Below, in pieces: positions 8,605-18,074 of a stretch of DNA of 64,000 bases. The DNA is from Paenibacillus psychroresistens (GTDB taxonomy: Bacteria > Bacillota > Bacilli > Paenibacillales > NBRC-103111). The notes under the pieces were generated by a model. That model saw only the letters and a program-made list of their open reading frames with translations. It was not told the origin of the DNA and made no database searches. Within the stretch, counting starts at the first letter, position 1, and each line of letters starts with the position of its first letter. A program made the translations under genes and the position numbers. The stretch is taken from contig NZ_CP034235.1 in the NCBI RefSeq assembly GCF_009728935.1, forward strand, positions 3,262,001 to 3,326,000, written 5' to 3'.

Positions 8605-10929
8605 TCAATCTAATGTTTGCCGAAAGGAGCTTGGGGAAATACCTTTGATTCGTTTGAAGGCTCTCCTAAATGAGTGTGCACTGTTATAACCGACATTTAA
8701 TGAAATCTCATCAATCGTTAATTGGTTTTCAAGCAATAATTCTGCCGCTTTTTTAATTCGGACAAGCTCCAGATATTCGGACAGATGCTCACCAGTTTGC
8801 TCCTTAAACAATTGCGAGATATATTTTTCTGGTTTGCCAACCATCTCAGCGATTCGATACAGTGTCAGCTCTGGATCCGGATAATGTTCTTTGATGTGCC
8901 GGAAAACGGCGTATACAGTCTCGTTACGAATATCGGACTCTTTCTTGACGATATCATCGCAAATTTCCCGGATAAACGTTTCGAATATAAGCCTGTGTTG
9001 TGCGACACCTTCCATTGGATGGACATGCACGACGTGGTTTTTAATTTTTTCAGCCAAAGCTTCATTATGAAATATTCTCTGCTCGATTGATTTCAGCAAT
9101 GTCCCTTTCAACTCGATGATGAACTGCTGGGTCATCTCATAGCTCAGGTCTCGCTCTTCAAAATTTCGTGAGAACAGCAGCGCCATAATACGCCGCCCTT
9201 CCTCATATTCCCCGGCTTTAAGCGTATTTAACAGTCGCTGTTCGTATTCAATGGGATAGTAATACATAGCTGTTTCATGAATAGTATCCTGATAATGAGT
9301 AATGCCATCTGCACCAATATATAGCCCATATTCCAGAGCATTCTGTGCCTCATTGAAAGAGCGGCTCATGTCGTACAACACGCTGTACTTCGAACCCATG
9401 CCAATGCTGATGGATAGAAGATATTGCGTATAGATCGAATTCAGCAGTTTAAGTAGACCCGCTTCACTTGAATGGATTATATCAATAGAAGCTTCATTAA
9501 CCTGGGGAAACACGACAGCAATCTTATCGGAACCCAGATCAGTGACGAGTAGATCAGAATCCATTTCCAGAAGTGCCTGCTTTATTATTAAACGCGCCAC
9601 ACTTAGCTCTTGAAGAATATCTTCGCTATCCATGCCACCGTATCCGTTGATTTTCAGAAGTGCTACGTAGCCTTGATCTCCTCGGACAACGATGTCGATT
9701 TGCGAAGAGACCGCTTCGATTTCACGTAATGAATAGAATTCACCAACTAGAAGCCGCTTTATAAAGGCGTCACGCAGCAGCGGCAGCTGATCATTCAGCT
9801 CTTTCTCTAGCAATTTATTGTTGACGATCAAATTCGTGATGTTGCCCGCAAGAAAATCATATTCATTATTAGAGTTACTAGAGTTACTAGAGTTAGGGTA
9901 GTCCTGCTCGCGAAATACAGTCAGCAGCCGATGGATTGGCTTACTACTCCTATATGCCAGAAGCAGCCCGATTAATAAACCTAGTATGGAGGCTGTAATC
10001 AGAAGAGTGCTTGTCACCCGCTTGATCATTCTCGCCTTATCCATAAATGCCTCTTTAGGTAATCCCGCTGTATAAAGCCATCCATTGAGATCAGAGCGTA
10101 TAGAAATCAACAGCTTGCCATTAACAAAACGGCTGGTATCTCCAGCTAAACCAGTGGGAATCTCAGAGGTTGGGTTTAATCCTGTTTCTTCAAATCCATT
10201 GGAGTAAATCGTTTCTCCATTATTATCGGTAATCCTTGCCCAACCGCCGTATTGCTGGACAATTTTGTTGAGTGTTTCCCCAATTTTTGCCTCATTGATC
10301 ACAACGGAAACCATTGCCTGTGGATTGCTGAAGCTGTTTATAGGAAGTGATTGCAAGAATGTAATGGACGAGGATTTGCGAGGTGCGGTATTGCCATCAT
10401 TCCGTGTATAAGTACGCAGCGGAATAATTTCATTGAAATGGGTTTTATTTAACAAGTTAGTTTTCCAGTTAGAAAATGACATGTCGGCGAATTGGTTCAG
10501 CTCATAAAAGTGTTCAGGACGAACAAAAACGGAGCTCGGCGTGATAATTAAGTTGTAATTCTTTATATAGATAAAGAAATTGGATAGATAATCGTTCGTA
10601 TTGCTATAGTTGGCCAGATTACGCTGCATGCGTCTTACACCATAAACGTTATTGGGGTCGAATGGCTTTGGATCTACGATCAGTTGATTTAACTCCTCGT
10701 TGATAGCTAGCTGTTTGGTGAATCCTCGCACCTCCATGAGCCTCTGTTCCAATATTTGCTTGCTGAGATTCAGGTTCATTATACTGTTCTCGATGGAGCT
10801 GGATTCCGCAACGTCAATAGATGACCGATATGCTGCGTAACCAGCGATGAGCGGAATGATCAAAACAATTAAATAGGAAATTAGGAATCTTTGATAAACT
10901 GGCGAGAAGCTCGCCCATTTTCTATGCAT
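8605..10929 (-). CDS. Membrane-bound AraC-type regulator (YesS-like)
   Basis: A one-protein sensor and transcription factor of 774 aa. A hydrophobic segment at about residues 17-38 and another near 285-310 enclose an extracellular sensor region. A long cytoplasmic linker follows, containing a conserved LLRDAFIKRLLVGEF segment. The C-terminal 100 residues form an AraC DNA-binding domain (LYRIAEMVGKPEKYISQLFK; TIDEISLNVGYNSAHSFRRAF). The start at 10929 is chosen because GGGGGAG lies just upstream; an in-frame ATG at 11004 lacks a site. A short Asn/Ser tract, encoded by 9-bp repeats at 9871-9896, lies in the linker. YesS-like proteins normally activate a neighbouring Lpl-type transporter, which fits the operon downstream. 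Confidence 0.9.
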   Translation of the reverse strand: MHRKWASFSPVYQRFLISYLIVLIIPLIAGYAAYRSSIDVAESSSIENSIMNLNLSKQILEQRLMEVRGFTKQLAINEELNQLIVDPKPFDPNNVYGVRRMQRNLANYSNTNDYLSNFFIYIKNYNLIITPSSVFVRPEHFYELNQFADMSFSNWKTNLLNKTHFNEIIPLRTYTRNDGNTAPRKSSSITFLQSLPINSFSNPQAMVSVVINEAKIGETLNKIVQQYGGWARITDNNGETIYSNGFEETGLNPTSEIPTGLAGDTSRFVNGKLLISIRSDLNGWLYTAGLPKEAFMDKARMIKRVTSTLLITASILGLLIGLLLAYRSSKPIHRLLTVFREQDYPNSSNSSNSNNEYDFLAGNITNLIVNNKLLEKELNDQLPLLRDAFIKRLLVGEFYSLREIEAVSSQIDIVVRGDQGYVALLKINGYGGMDSEDILQELSVARLIIKQALLEMDSDLLVTDLGSDKIAVVFPQVNEASIDIIHSSEAGLLKLLNSIYTQYLLSISIGMGSKYSVLYDMSRSFNEAQNALEYGLYIGADGITHYQDTIHETAMYYYPIEYEQRLLNTLKAGEYEEGRRIMALLFSRNFEERDLSYEMTQQFIIELKGTLLKSIEQRIFHNEALAEKIKNHVVHVHPMEGVAQHRLIFETFIREICDDIVKKESDIRNETVYAVFRHIKEHYPDPELTLYRIAEMVGKPEKYISQLFKEQTGEHLSEYLELVRIKKAAELLLENQLTIDEISLNVGYNSAHSFRRAFKRIKGISPSSFRQTLD

Positions 10930-11252
10930 AGGCTCCCCCTTAGACAAATAGAGTTTGCAGTTAATTATAGCCGATTTTCCGTTATTAAAAAGGTGATGTA
11001 CCAAATATTCTCCAAAAAGGCTTGAAAATTACTAAAAATTGCTTAGAAATACCAATAAAAACTTAGAAATTACCTATTGTTAAAAAAATCTTGATTTTAT
11101 AATAGGAGCATACTGGATTTTAATGTAAAAAATATGAGGTTTAAAGCGAAGCAGGAACTTGAGCTTGTTAGCACGAGACATAATTTGAATAGTGGTAAAG
11201 AGCTGGCGGCTTAAAGGTAATTATTCGTATTGAAATGAAAGGAGCCTAGAAT

Positions 11253-11498
11253 ATGTACAAGCTTTTGATAGTGGACGATGAGCCGATCGTAGTGGACATG
11301 CTGGTGGAATCGTTTATGGATATGATGCGAGAAGAGGTTGAAGTCTATAAAGCATACTCTGCTAACCAAGCGCTTGCTTGGCTGGACCAATTTAAATTCG
11401 ATATTGTGCTGTCGGATATTAAAATGCCGGAAATGAATGGACTGCAGCTGCTGGATTGTATTCAATATCACACATCCTACGCCAATAAATCGGTATAG
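11253..11498 (+). pseudogene. Truncated response regulator (5' fragment of a YesN-like gene)
   Basis: The first 70 residues are a clear receiver domain (YKLLIVDDEP; phosphoacceptor D55 in LSDIKMPEMNG) closely matching the N-terminus of the complete regulator at 49575. Homology stops at about residue 70, before the conserved Thr and Lys strands, and the frame ends 11 residues later. The AraC output domain is absent. The ribosome site (AAAGGAG) is intact, so a small product could still be made. No cognate kinase is nearby. Confidence 0.75.
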
Positions 11499-11647
11499 GG
11501 TGTGTTTTTTAGCTATCAATAAGTGCTTTATCGCAAAATTGCTGAGAAAATGCAAATGAATCCTCTTATTTTACATATCAAAGTGGAAAATTCTAAGTGT
11601 ATAATACCAACATGAAAGCGGATTCACATGTGAAAGGAGTGAGCGCA

Positions 11648-12595
11648 ATGAAGCTTAAGGTCTCGATAGTAGCCTTCAGTTTATGTGTAGTGGTGATATG
11701 GCTAGTTTCGTTTCTTGCAGGTAATGGAACTAAGGATCCCCACATAATCGCTGAATATAAGGGAGGGACAATTGGTGAGCAGGAGCATGTGGAGTATCAG
11801 AATATTATGCAGTTCTTTACCCCTGGGGTTAGCCAACAATTAACCGAATCTGAATATATGAAAAAGCTGCTCATGGAGCACATCGCCTACAAAGTTATGG
11901 AGGAACGAGGCAGATCAATCACCCAACAAAGCCAAACTACCGTAGCAAAAGCACAATGGGACACTTTTAAAAAACAATACGAGATAAGCTTTAGCTTTAA
12001 CGGCGAAAGCTTGCAGCAAAGGTTGAGCAAGCTGCATCTTAGTGAGGCCGTTCTGACGGGATATATCGAGGGACAAATCTACGGAAGCTTGTATTTAAAA
12101 AGTACCCTGGATCAGAAAGCACTGGAAAATGATTATAAGCTGAATGCTTCGTTGCATAATTACGACATGTTCGATGTCAGCCAAATCCAGATTTCGTTTA
12201 AACCGGATGGACTTAAGCCGAGAACAAGTGAGGAGGCGCTGAAGCGGGCTAAAGAAGTGATTGCTAAGTTGAAGGCAGATGAGGACTTTTCCATGCTCAC
12301 TCAGCAATATTCGGATGATCCCAGTCTTCAAACAAACGGAGGTCAATATCTCAACACCCCGATTTATGGACTAGACTCGGATATTAAACAAGCCATTCTT
12401 GATTTACCGCTTCGTCAAATCAGTCAACCGCTGCCTGCTGAAAGCGGCTATTACATCATACGAGTCGATAAGCGATCTACCCAAACGTACGAAGAATCGA
12501 TGGAGGCTTTAATGAACGAGAGAGTACAGGCTGCTTATACAGACTTCATTGCCAAAGAGCTTTCTGGCTTAATTATTCAAATGAATCCACAATAA
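11648..12595 (+). CDS. Membrane-anchored peptidyl-prolyl isomerase, PpiC/PrsA type
   Basis: A 315-residue protein with one N-terminal membrane helix (residues 4-24, no lipobox cysteine) and an extracytoplasmic body. A SurA-N-like helical region comes first. A parvulin domain follows at about residues 175-285: VSQIQISFKP, FSMLTQQYSDDPS, GGQYL, and GYYIIRVDKR. Family role: folding of exported proteins. ATG at 11648 has AGGAG 8 bp upstream and is preferred to ATG at 11597. Its position before a secreted glycosidase gene suggests it may help fold that enzyme, but this is inference. Confidence 0.85.
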   Translation: MKLKVSIVAFSLCVVVIWLVSFLAGNGTKDPHIIAEYKGGTIGEQEHVEYQNIMQFFTPGVSQQLTESEYMKKLLMEHIAYKVMEERGRSITQQSQTTVAKAQWDTFKKQYEISFSFNGESLQQRLSKLHLSEAVLTGYIEGQIYGSLYLKSTLDQKALENDYKLNASLHNYDMFDVSQIQISFKPDGLKPRTSEEALKRAKEVIAKLKADEDFSMLTQQYSDDPSLQTNGGQYLNTPIYGLDSDIKQAILDLPLRQISQPLPAESGYYIIRVDKRSTQTYEESMEALMNERVQAAYTDFIAKELSGLIIQMNPQ

Positions 12596-12694
12596 AAAAT
12601 ATTCGAGAGGAGGCGATACTTGAGAGCGTGAGAGGTTCTCACTGAAAGTGATAGTGGATGGCGGCACGATACTATTATAAACGGAGGTAATCAA

Positions 12695-13966
12695 ATGAAG
12701 AAAAAATCATCAAAAGTACTTTCACTTGTCACAGCCTTAATACTGTTGTTCCCTGCAATAGGCTCTGCGGCAAATCCAGTAATGACTGTCAATATGGGGG
12801 CGAGCACAGGTGCGCCACTTCATGGAGCAACAGGCTTTCTCTATGGTCTGAAGGACAGCACTACGCTGCCTGACTCAACATTGACTGGCTTGAACAGCCT
12901 TGACATGACAGGGCAAATGGCGCCTGGCGGTCTACAGCATGCAGGGGGCGATGCCTTTAATGTGGCTAATCAATGGTTCAGAACAGGTGGAAAATTCATT
13001 CAAATCTACATGCAGGATATTTATGCGCAATGGCCTTATCCGGTTAATTTTACAGACTATTTAAGTAAAGTTACGACAATTGCCAATCAAGTCAAGAATA
13101 ATGCAAATCGCAGTAAGTTTCTCTATGTACCTTTTAACGAACCGGATTGGATCTGGTATGGCACATCTGGAACCAAGCTGACTAATTTTAAAAATGATTG
13201 GAAAACGGTTTACCAGAAAATTCGCTCCATTGACTCTACTGCAAAAATCGTCGGTCCGAATTTTGAACACTACAACAGTGCGGCATACCGAGATTTCTAC
13301 ACATTTGCGAAAGCGAACAACGTACTGCCTGACTACACATCTTGGCATGAGCTAGATGATACGACCAGCACCTATTACAATAGCTACAACGATTATAGGG
13401 ATATCGAAAATGATCTTGGCATTTCAGATCGTCCTATATCCATTAATGAGTATGGTAAAGTGGCAGAACTAGGCGTTCCCGGAAAAATGATTCAGTATAT
13501 GGCCCGCTTTGAAAGTACCAAGGTACATGGCGGTATGTCATTCTGGTTCCCAGAAGGAAGATTGGATGAGCTATTGACGGCCAGCTACCAGAAAGCCGGT
13601 TCCTGGTATATGTATCAATGGTATGGTGGTTTTACAGGAAACACGATTCAAGTCACACCACCAAGCCAGAATGGCGCCATGCAAGGAACTGGTTTCTATG
13701 ATAGCAGCAGAAAGCTATCGGCCACTATCTTCGGCGGAGGCAGCGGTAGTCTTGATATCAAATTGACTAATATTCCAACAATCATGCAGACAAGTGGTAA
13801 AACGAGAATTCAAGTATGGGGTGTAAACAATTCAAATGGGGGAACCTCAGCAGGAACCTATCAATTATCCAATGCGTTGTATACGGTAAGTGGGGGAGCG
13901 ATTACGATCACGGTGAATAGCCTTAACGCTTCGTCGGCTTACCAAATTGTAGTTCTGCCTAGCTAA
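12695..13966 (+). CDS. Secreted glycoside hydrolase, clan GH-A-like
   Basis: A 423-residue secreted protein. The signal peptide ends near residue 25 (IGSAA). The TIM-barrel part contains VPFNEPDWIWYG, with the usual acid/base Glu after Asn, and RPISINEYG, with a likely nucleophile Glu; this pairing is typical of clan GH-A (GH39/GH30-like) enzymes. I cannot place the exact CAZy family. The last 100 residues form a beta-sandwich tail ending in SAYQIVVLPS, which is shared with the partial enzyme at position 2-607; that one continues into a lectin module and this one does not. The ribosome site is CGGAGG. Confidence 0.75.
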   Translation: MKKKSSKVLSLVTALILLFPAIGSAANPVMTVNMGASTGAPLHGATGFLYGLKDSTTLPDSTLTGLNSLDMTGQMAPGGLQHAGGDAFNVANQWFRTGGKFIQIYMQDIYAQWPYPVNFTDYLSKVTTIANQVKNNANRSKFLYVPFNEPDWIWYGTSGTKLTNFKNDWKTVYQKIRSIDSTAKIVGPNFEHYNSAAYRDFYTFAKANNVLPDYTSWHELDDTTSTYYNSYNDYRDIENDLGISDRPISINEYGKVAELGVPGKMIQYMARFESTKVHGGMSFWFPEGRLDELLTASYQKAGSWYMYQWYGGFTGNTIQVTPPSQNGAMQGTGFYDSSRKLSATIFGGGSGSLDIKLTNIPTIMQTSGKTRIQVWGVNNSNGGTSAGTYQLSNALYTVSGGAITITVNSLNASSAYQIVVLPS

Positions 13967-13987
13967 TTAAATAATCTTATAGAGGTG

Positions 13988-14017
13988 AGGCCTGTCCGAT
14001 TATCGGGCAGGTCTTTT
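13988..14017 (+). terminator. Terminator after the secreted glycosidase
   Basis: A stem of about 9 bp (CCTGTCCGA / TCGGGCAGG, one G-U pair) is followed by TCTTTT. Confidence 0.8.
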
Positions 14018-14163
14018 CGTACATATAAGCAAATAACCATTAAAATCATTTTTTATTACCACATCTACATACAATACTCCATATTCGTTAATAACAAAAT
14101 TCGACTATGATCAATAGGAGTATCTAATTGTACTTAGCTAATTAATCTGGGGGAGTGTTCAAC

Positions 14164-16215
14164 ATGTTTGCATTCATCGAAGTTTTTAGTCAATTACCTC
14201 GCAGAGTTAAAATTCGTACCCGATTAATTGTTGCTTTTATCGTCATATCCTTGATTCCGTTGTCTATTATTGGTTATATTGCTTATCAGAAATCGAGTAG
14301 TGCCATGGAATCCAAAATTACATCGTATTCCATGGAGTTAGTCAAACAAATGAGTCGAAATCTCAATGCCCAGCTGCAGAAAATGGATACCTCAGCTAAG
14401 GAAATTCAAATCTCGCAGTTTGTACAAGAGGGGATTCCAAGCTTGGATAGCTTAGATGAACTTAGTCATTTAGAGATGACCCGTAAATTCGATGAATTGT
14501 TTAAAAGCAAAATATCAACGAGTCCCTATATAACTAATATAATCATAGAAACGGGTAAAGAGAAGCCAATTGGCAGTGTGCAATTGCAGAACGAAGTCAT
14601 CACGAAGGAAAGTAATGAGCTTCTAGCCACACAGATGAAGTCCCATCCGAACCAGCTTGCCGTCCGGTTGCTTAAAGTTGCTGATGGCTCAAATCAATTG
14701 GTTGCAGCTAGGAATGTCAACTCCACGACAACCGGTGAATATTTGGGCCGAGTTGAGATGTTCATTAAACCATCGCTATTTACGGACTATATTAAGGATG
14801 TTAATTTCGGTGATGGTTCAACGATTGTTATTCTTGACTTACAAGGGAAGATAATAGCAAGTAAAGATGGGCAATTTAAATTAGGCGAGGTTTATAAAGA
14901 GCCTGAGCTGATTAAAGATCTTGGCGGCTCGGAGCCAATTTTCTCGGCTTCCGTTGATGGTGTGGAGCAGCTTGTTGCCTCTACAATAATTGAGGGTACC
15001 GATTATAAGCTTGTCGCTGCTATTCCTTATTCGTATCTAAACTCGGAATCTAATAGTCTTCGAAATATCATTGTGATTGTAGCTATCCTTTGTTTTATTA
15101 GCGCATTGCTGCTTGCTTACGTGATTACCAATGGCATTGCCTTACCATTAAATCGACTCGTTAATATGATGAGTGAAGCAAAGGGAGGAAACCTAGCTTA
15201 TTCGATTAAAGACATCGGCAAAGATGAAATTTCTGCTGTAATCTCTAATTTCAATGACATGGTGCGTAATATTAGCTTGCTGATTATGCAAGTGAACTCC
15301 TCCACTACTAATGTCTTAAAGAGTGCAGAAGAAATTACAATCTCGGCAAAACGATCGCATTCTACATCTGTTCAAGTAGGAGCGACTATTGAGCAAATTG
15401 CTGTGGGGTCTTCTCAACAGGCTGAAGATATCGCTGAAGGAGTTAATGCCTTATTCACTCTTTCAGAACATATTAACCGAGTGGAAGAAGGCAACGAAGA
15501 TGTAATTAAGATCGTCTCTAGTACTAAGCAAGTCAGTGAGAATGCACTTGTTTCCGTGAAGTCGTTAAAAGATAAAGCTGTTCAAACCAATTCCGTATCT
15601 GTGAAAATCATTAGCGATATTAATAATTTAAGTAAGGATATCAACGAGATTCAGAAGATTACTGAAATGCTATCTGGACTTTCGAGCCAGACGACGATTC
15701 TTTCCTTAAATGCTTCCATTGAAGCGGCAAGGGCTGGACAAGCTGGAAGAGGTTTTGCTGTTGTTGCCAATGAGGTCAAGAAGCTGGCAACTCAGTCTAC
15801 AGAATCATCTAAATTAATCAACGCAATCATTACTCGCATTAAAAGCAAGATGGAATCAACGGTGAAGGATGCGAATAGCGCAAGCTCGATCCTTACAGAG
15901 CAGATGGATGCGGTAAGGGAAACGGAGGATTCATTCAAGACAATCTTGAATACCATGAGTGTAGTTTCCGATGGTATTGAGGGAATGAGTGATTCGATTG
16001 AAAGAATGGTTACTTCACGTGAAGCAGCAACTGGGACCATCGAGAATATAGCAGCTGTTGCTGAAGAAACGGCTGCTACAACAGAAGAAGTAGCCGCATC
16101 CATTCAAGAGCAGATCGCGGAATCCGAAACCTTGACAGAATTGGCGACAGATTTGCAGCAATTAGCTGACAATTTAGGACAAGCTATAGCTAAATTCAAG
16201 ATTGAGATCAACTAG
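14164..16215 (+). CDS. Methyl-accepting chemotaxis protein
   Basis: A transmembrane chemoreceptor of 683 aa. Membrane helices near residues 17-38 and 298-322 enclose a Cache-like extracellular sensor. A HAMP domain follows ([18 protein letters not shown]). The cytoplasmic signalling domain carries the conserved hairpin tip ([21 protein letters not shown]) and Glu/Gln-rich methylation helices. ATG at 14164 has GGGGGAG 8 bp upstream. It stands directly before a YesM/YesN pair and a sugar transporter, suggesting chemotaxis toward the same glycan products. Confidence 0.93.
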   Translation: MFAFIEVFSQLPRRVKIRTRLIVAFIVISLIPLSIIGYIAYQKSSSAMESKITSYSMELVKQMSRNLNAQLQKMDTSAKEIQISQFVQEGIPSLDSLDELSHLEMTRKFDELFKSKISTSPYITNIIIETGKEKPIGSVQLQNEVITKESNELLATQMKSHPNQLAVRLLKVADGSNQLVAARNVNSTTTGEYLGRVEMFIKPSLFTDYIKDVNFGDGSTIVILDLQGKIIASKDGQFKLGEVYKEPELIKDLGGSEPIFSASVDGVEQLVASTIIEGTDYKLVAAIPYSYLNSESNSLRNIIVIVAILCFISALLLAYVITNGIALPLNRLVNMMSEAKGGNLAYSIKDIGKDEISAVISNFNDMVRNISLLIMQVNSSTTNVLKSAEEITISAKRSHSTSVQVGATIEQIAVGSSQQAEDIAEGVNALFTLSEHINRVEEGNEDVIKIVSSTKQVSENALVSVKSLKDKAVQTNSVSVKIISDINNLSKDINEIQKITEMLSGLSSQTTILSLNASIEAARAGQAGRGFAVVANEVKKLATQSTESSKLINAIITRIKSKMESTVKDANSASSILTEQMDAVRETEDSFKTILNTMSVVSDGIEGMSDSIERMVTSREAATGTIENIAAVAEETAATTEEVAASIQEQIAESETLTELATDLQQLADNLGQAIAKFKIEIN

Positions 16216-16289
16216 TTTAAAGCCAAAATCCCGTGTAACCATATCGTAAGTGAGCTATAATAGAGCAAAAGTCTCAAGGGGGTTAACCG

Positions 16290-18074
16290 ATGAAATTATT
16301 AGGGAAACTTCAGAATATGAGAATTAGGAACAAGATTTTTATTATCTATATTCCGCTAATTCTATTACCGCTTTTTATTGTGATTTATACAAGCAACCAT
16401 ATTCTAACGAGTTCCATCTTTGGCAAAACCCAGAAAAATATCCACGATGAATCCAAACTAATTACGACAAGAATTGCAGGCATTTTGTCCAACGCGAACA
16501 TTTACATTAACATCTTGACGATTGAAATTAATAATATTTATGAAGAGAATAATATAACAAGCAATGATCCTGTTGAACTAGTCAAATCAAGCAATCAAAT
16601 TCATAATGCAATTGCTTACCATACCCAGCTATTTCAAGAAATTGATTATGCTGCTTTTATTGATATCAATTCACGAGTTATCAGTCCAGCTGCTAGCAGC
16701 GGTGATTTCATTGGTCTTTTTAACAAGGATATCATGAAGACGCTTCAGAAGAATAAAACGACATCAAATGTATGGTTCGCTATGCAAAAACGTGATTATT
16801 TAGTAAACGATAGCAATAGGCCTATTATTACGTTAGGCAAACGAGTGGTATCAACAGAAACGGGACAAACTCTGGGGTTTCTTATTGTTAATATTAATGA
16901 GGATACCATTTCGTCTATTTTCCCTGCGATATCTTCGAGCAGTAAAGGGTATTTCATAGTCGATCAGCAGGGTATAGTCGTTTCTTCTAGTCATAATGAG
17001 GACGTTTTGAAGCCCGCAGGTGACAATGAATTAATTCAATGGATGCATGATGGTGATACCGTTCATAAAGAGGTTGAAATTAAGGGGGAATTGAATTTAC
17101 TTACCCAAAATACCATCGAGGGCTTTGACTGGAAGCTGATTAACCAAATTCAAGTCAGTGAACTGACACATGATACGTATGTAAACACATTGGTTATAGT
17201 AGGTGTTGGCGTTATTTGTATCGGGATAGCTTTTCTAAGCGTATTCTTCTTATCCAAGCTTATTGCTAATCCGATCATTAAGCTGACTAGATTAGCTAAA
17301 GAGGTCAAACGTGGTAATTTGGACGTTACCTTCAAATCGGAAGCGAGTGACGAGGTTGGTATTCTTGCCTCCGTTTTTGATGCAATGATCGAGAAGGTTA
17401 GAGAATTGCTGCGAACCATTAAATCAGAGCAGAAGAAAAAAAGAGAATATGAATTTAATTTGATTCAATCCCAAATCCAACCGCATTTTCTCTACAATAC
17501 GATCGAAACCATCAATATGTTTATTAGATTGGATATGAAGGAGAATGCGTTAAAAACAACAGAAGCACTTGTAAGCTTCTATAGGATATCCTTAAGTAAA
17601 GGAAATAATATTATCCGAATAAAGGAGGAAATCCGCTTAATTGAAAGCTATCTCTCGATCCAAGCATTCCGCTATGTCGATTATATGGACTATACAATCG
17701 ATATCGATGAGGAGATTCTGGAGTATGATATCCCTAAGCTTACCTTGCAGCCACTTGTAGAGAATGCGATTTATCATGGTCTCAAAATTAAAAATAGCAA
17801 AGGGTCTTTGGCTATAAGGGGCTACAGGTCCAATAATTTTATTATTATTGAGGTTCATGATAATGGGGTCGGTATGTCAGCTTCGAAAATTAATGAAATA
17901 TTGGAGCAGTCGAGTGAATCGAATGATAAGATTAATTTTGGCGTGAGCAGCGTCAGTGACCGCATTAAATTATTCTATGGTGATAATTCTGGGTTGAAAA
18001 TTGAAAGTGTTCAAGGAGATTTCACGAAAATTACAATCTTTCTGGAAATCAAGGAAATGAAGGTGGATGAATGA
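16290..18074 (+). CDS. Sensor histidine kinase, YesM type
   Basis: A 594-residue membrane kinase. Two membrane helices (about 15-35 and 300-325) enclose an extracellular Cache-like sensor. HAMP follows, then the His_kinase domain with phosphoacceptor H399 in IQPHFLYNTIE. The ATP-binding domain has LQPLVENAIYHGL (N box) and NGVGM (G box). The ribosome site is AGGGGG. The stop overlaps the response-regulator start by 4 bp, so the pair is translationally coupled. Confidence 0.95.
   Translation: MKLLGKLQNMRIRNKIFIIYIPLILLPLFIVIYTSNHILTSSIFGKTQKNIHDESKLITTRIAGILSNANIYINILTIEINNIYEENNITSNDPVELVKSSNQIHNAIAYHTQLFQEIDYAAFIDINSRVISPAASSGDFIGLFNKDIMKTLQKNKTTSNVWFAMQKRDYLVNDSNRPIITLGKRVVSTETGQTLGFLIVNINEDTISSIFPAISSSSKGYFIVDQQGIVVSSSHNEDVLKPAGDNELIQWMHDGDTVHKEVEIKGELNLLTQNTIEGFDWKLINQIQVSELTHDTYVNTLVIVGVGVICIGIAFLSVFFLSKLIANPIIKLTRLAKEVKRGNLDVTFKSEASDEVGILASVFDAMIEKVRELLRTIKSEQKKKREYEFNLIQSQIQPHFLYNTIETINMFIRLDMKENALKTTEALVSFYRISLSKGNNIIRIKEEIRLIESYLSIQAFRYVDYMDYTIDIDEEILEYDIPKLTLQPLVENAIYHGLKIKNSKGSLAIRGYRSNNFIIIEVHDNGVGMSASKINEILEQSSESNDKINFGVSSVSDRIKLFYGDNSGLKIESVQGDFTKITIFLEIKEMKVDE

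Noticed and set aside
9871..9896. Tandem 9-bp repeat AGAGTTACT
   Set aside because: It lies inside the membrane AraC gene and encodes an Asn/Ser linker. A length polymorphism is possible, but there is no evidence of a separate function.
12628..12642. Small palindrome GTGAGAGGTTCTCAC before the secreted glycosidase
   Set aside because: Short, no T run and no second copy; not enough to call an operator.
15792..16103. Minus-strand Ala/Ser/Val-rich frame inside the MCP gene
   Set aside because: Typical shadow of a chemoreceptor helical region, with no ribosome site.
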